NCBI RefSeq assembly: GCF_019649055.1
Contig: NW_026570269.1
Location: 1 to 64,000 of the forward strand
Direction of reading: 5' to 3'
Origin: Paramacrobiotus metropolitanus
Lineage: Eukaryota; Tardigrada; Eutardigrada; Parachela; Macrobiotidae
DNA length: 64,000 nucleotides
Shown here piece after piece: positions 61,251 through 64,000 of the stretch (position 1 is the stretch's first letter; every line of letters starts with the position of its first letter). The translations under genes and the position numbers were made by a program. A model generated the notes under the pieces. That model was given only the letters and a program-made list of their open reading frames with translations. It did not search any database and was not told the origin of the DNA.

Positions 61251-62820
61251 ATGCCAGGCCAAAATCTAAGGGCTTCCAAATCGTCAAACAACGACCATGA
61301 TCAGGCTGCTGTTAAGTCACAACCTTTAACCGGTGCTGCAGACACCGGTGGTTTCATATGGAAAATCACAAAACTGTGGACATTGCTTTTGCAAGCCTTC
61401 GGTTGTTTTTTGTTTCCAATAAAGACCCATCCAATCCGCTTTAAATGTCTACAGCTTGCAATGTGCGTCTATGGCTTGGTCATTGGTTCAGCAAGCGCCC
61501 TCTTCGCTTACGAAACAATGGAACTGTATTATATGTACGCGAACTACGATTCAATATCGTCCAACAAGTTCACATTGATCGTTCTGCGATTTTTCGATAC
61601 GTTGATGTGTATTTCTGACATACCATGTATGTTACTGATGTGGATATTCAGCCGACGAATTGTGGAACTGCTGCGAAAACTTGACACATTATATGCAGCA
61701 TCGATGAGCCGAAAAGATCGTTTTGTAACCATCGCAAGCACTGTCATATATCTTTCGGTCGTGCTTTCTGGTGACACTTATTCCATATACCACGGCGACA
61801 CTGGTCAGCGGTTTGCAGATGATCTCACGTATTACAAAGAGGTCTTTCCCATTCTGTCACAAAAGTACAATATTGAGATCATTGTGCGTGTGTATTACTG
61901 CGTCCTCCGCATAGCACTCATTGGAAGACACCTTTTACCGGGCTTGATTTTTTTTATCGCGCTAATAACCAGTGAACTCTCGCGTCGTTTCGCAGTAAAC
62001 TTTCGCTTTCAGTTGCAAACCGACGGATATCTGCATCGTGAAGAATATATGCGGCAAGTGGAATTTGCTGGCATTGTAAGGGATTTGAACGAATGTTTTT
62101 CCGTCATACTGATTATTCGAGTGTGTGCTGCATTCGGCTGCATCGTCAGCTCGGCGTTCGATCTGAGCGAATACTTCAATTTTGGTCGTATTTCTGATAA
62201 AGAGCCTTCGTTAGTAATAATCACATACACTGTTTTTCTGACTATCCTGGGCATTACTTGCGTTTACTCCAGTGAACAGGTATACGCAGATTGCTTATAT
62301 TAATTTAACGGCTATAAATTGGCGGTACGTACAGTAATATCATTTTGGTTCGCCGCTTAGGGTGACAAATTGACGGAAGCGGTGGAAGCGTGCCTTCAAG
62401 TTGAAGGCAGAAATAATTTTTCACAAACCGACTGGATCAAGTTTTGTCTGCAGCGGGAACAACAGCGTCCGCCGTACTTCACAATAGGCGGCATTGTGGT
62501 AACGCGCGAAACTGCTTTCCAGGTACTTGTTCCAAAACGGTTTTGCTTCTCCATTCATTCTTTTTAGATTATGGAGAAGTTATCATTAATTTTAGTTCCG
62601 GAGTCAGTACTATGACGTGAAATTTTTTAATTTGAAAGATCTATTTTTATCCACTTATACATGCGAAATTACACGAATTTCTGCTGTATTCTCTGAACGG
62701 TTTTAGACTGGAGCAGCTCTGATCAGCTGTGTGCTGGTGTTCGCCGAATTAGCTGGTGATAGCCAGGGACAATGTGGAAGCTGCTTACAAGTAAACAGCA
62801 CCAACAACTCTTCTGCATAG
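61251..62820 (+). CDS. Gustatory-receptor-like 7TM receptor, complete
   Basis: Three exons: 61251-62279, 62361-62522 (162 nt, the same size as in the paralogue at 57820-59550) and 62707-62820, all phase 0, 434 aa. ATG at 61251 (the in-frame TTG at 61239 is not a start). Exon 1 has GGFIWKITKLWTLLLQ, SSNKFTLIVL and SAFDLSEY and ends YSSEQ. Exon 2 has YFTIGGIVVTRETAFQ. Exon 3 has TGAALISCVLVFAELAGD. Exon 3 and the last 42 bases of intron 2 lie inside the right arm of the inverted repeat, so an identical exon 3 exists at 22265-22378. Chemosensory receptor by family inference. Confidence 0.87.
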
Positions 62821-64000
62821 ACAACTGATAATTAAGTTATTGTGAATTTAGTGAATTTTATAATATCGGATCAGATTATATGTAGGGCTGCTTGGGAAAA
62901 ATTTGAAACGAACACATGCAGTTTAATAGTCCGATATGTTTGCTTAAATTAGGTTTACGATTTTACTGGCAAGTCTAAGATCATGACGAACGGATTTCGC
63001 TAAACGCAAAACACAATGAGCGTATACGTAAGCCAATCGGAGTGCTCTTTTATTACTGACTGTCCGCGTCGAATTTCTTTTTTTCTAATTTTAGCACTTT
63101 CGCTTTTCATGGGTTATCTTTGTAAATCATGAAAGCAATCCCTTAAAAGCTGTCCTGTGTTACATGTACAGATAGTATATACGTACTCCTATCTGCAGCT
63201 GACTTTCCTTTTGCGCTATGATACAATATGCTGCAGCATTAACGTCACATCTGTAATAATAATTTTTACATTGCTGGTCTCAGCATCATTAAGCATAATG
63301 ATCGTATATCATTAAGCTAATCCATTCAAAACTCCCAGTGGTGAAAATCGTACTTTGTACTAGTACTTCTGGATGCGGTTTCGGTCTCAGGTTGCACTCT
63401 AACAGAACTGCAATGCAACCTGAGGTCATAAATTCAAATAGATGCAGCTAAAAGATTGTAGCAAACACATATTATTAAGCGTTGTGCTCCGTTTTCAAAT
63501 AACAAATTACGTACTTAGCTGAGCAAAGAAGTAAGCGACGACAGAAAGAGCAAACAAACAAAAACACACCCAACGCATACAGTACTATTTGATGCCAGAC
63601 GTTATTCACTACGTAGATCAACTTGCATTACAGATAGATACTAACCTATTGGCCACCGCGCGGCCAGGCCCGTCGCGAGACCTCTGTGCAATCTTCAATT
63701 TTCAAAAAAAGTCCTCCTAGAGTTTTCATCGGAAAATTTTTCTGACTGCACCATTGGATTCGCCGTGAAATTCTGAACAAAATGGTTGAGGCCGATTTTT
63801 GAAATTCGCATTTCCCCCAGACCGGCGACCGCATTGGCAACCGCATTAGCGACCGCATTGGCGACCGCCCCTAGTAACGGCCTGGGGGAAATGCGAATTT
63901 CAAAAATCGGTCTCAACTATTTTGTTCAAAATTTCACGGCGAATCCAATGGTGCATTCAGAAAAATTTTTCGATGAAAACTCTAAGAGGAGTTTTTTTTT
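62665..64000 (-). repeat. Right arm of long-range inverted repeat (runs off window)
   Basis: Reverse complement of 21087-22420. It starts inside intron 2 of the last receptor gene and reaches the window edge, so its full length is unknown. It contains the receptor's last exon, about 0.8 kb of noncoding DNA and most of a foldback element. Confidence 0.93.
63662..64000. mobile_element. Foldback/MITE element, second copy (cut by window edge)
   Basis: The same element as 21048-21425 in inverted orientation, with the same 12-bp repeat loop. The flank at its left end has two extra bases (CG) relative to the other copy. Its other terminus lies beyond the window. Confidence 0.75.

Overview
This is animal (eukaryotic) nuclear DNA. 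Genes are split by GT-AG introns from about 90 bp to nearly 15 kb, and there are MITE-like repeats but no bacterial gene organisation. The identifiable proteins are a Mi-2/CHD4 chromatin remodeller, a cAMP-dependent protein kinase (PKA) catalytic subunit, insect-gustatory-receptor-like 7TM proteins and F-box proteins. These point to a protostome invertebrate. A tardigrade fits best (lineage-specific GR-like and F-box families), but that placement is inference and nothing in the window proves it.

Layout. 1-7560 (-): most of a Mi-2/CHD4 gene, running off the left edge, with many small frame breaks in its 3' half. 8.9-13.2 kb: two head-to-head paralogous multi-span membrane protein genes of unknown family. 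13.2-18.3 kb: mostly empty, with two weak exon candidates. 18.3-22.4 kb: a hAT-like MITE, a truncated GR-like gene, and the left arm of a near-perfect 1.3 kb inverted repeat that carries a foldback element and an orphan receptor exon. 24.6-25.0 kb: a small Cys-rich secreted protein. 25.7-45.3 kb (+): a PKA catalytic subunit gene with a 14.7 kb first intron, an alternative first exon and two alternative last exons. 46.8-52.6 kb (-): two tandem genes whose product joins an FMRP-like N-terminus (tandem Agenet/Tudor plus KH0-like) to an F-box; one is apparently intact and one is frame-broken. 54.1-54.6 kb: a small two-exon secreted peptide gene. 55.4-62.8 kb: three more GR-like genes (one pseudogene, two complete with three exons). 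62.7-64.0 kb: the right arm of the inverted repeat, which contains the last exon of the final GR-like gene and runs off the right edge.

The genes do not form a pathway. Two themes stand out. The first is lineage-specific duplication: GR-like receptors, FMRP-like/F-box genes, membrane protein pairs and the inverted repeat. The second is frequent small indels that break otherwise well-conserved reading frames in Mi-2, the membrane protein pair and F-box copy 2, while PKA and two of the GR-like genes are perfectly open. I read most of these indels as assembly errors, but real decay cannot be excluded. Where I give gene ends I used the ATG that best fits paralogues and splice phase.
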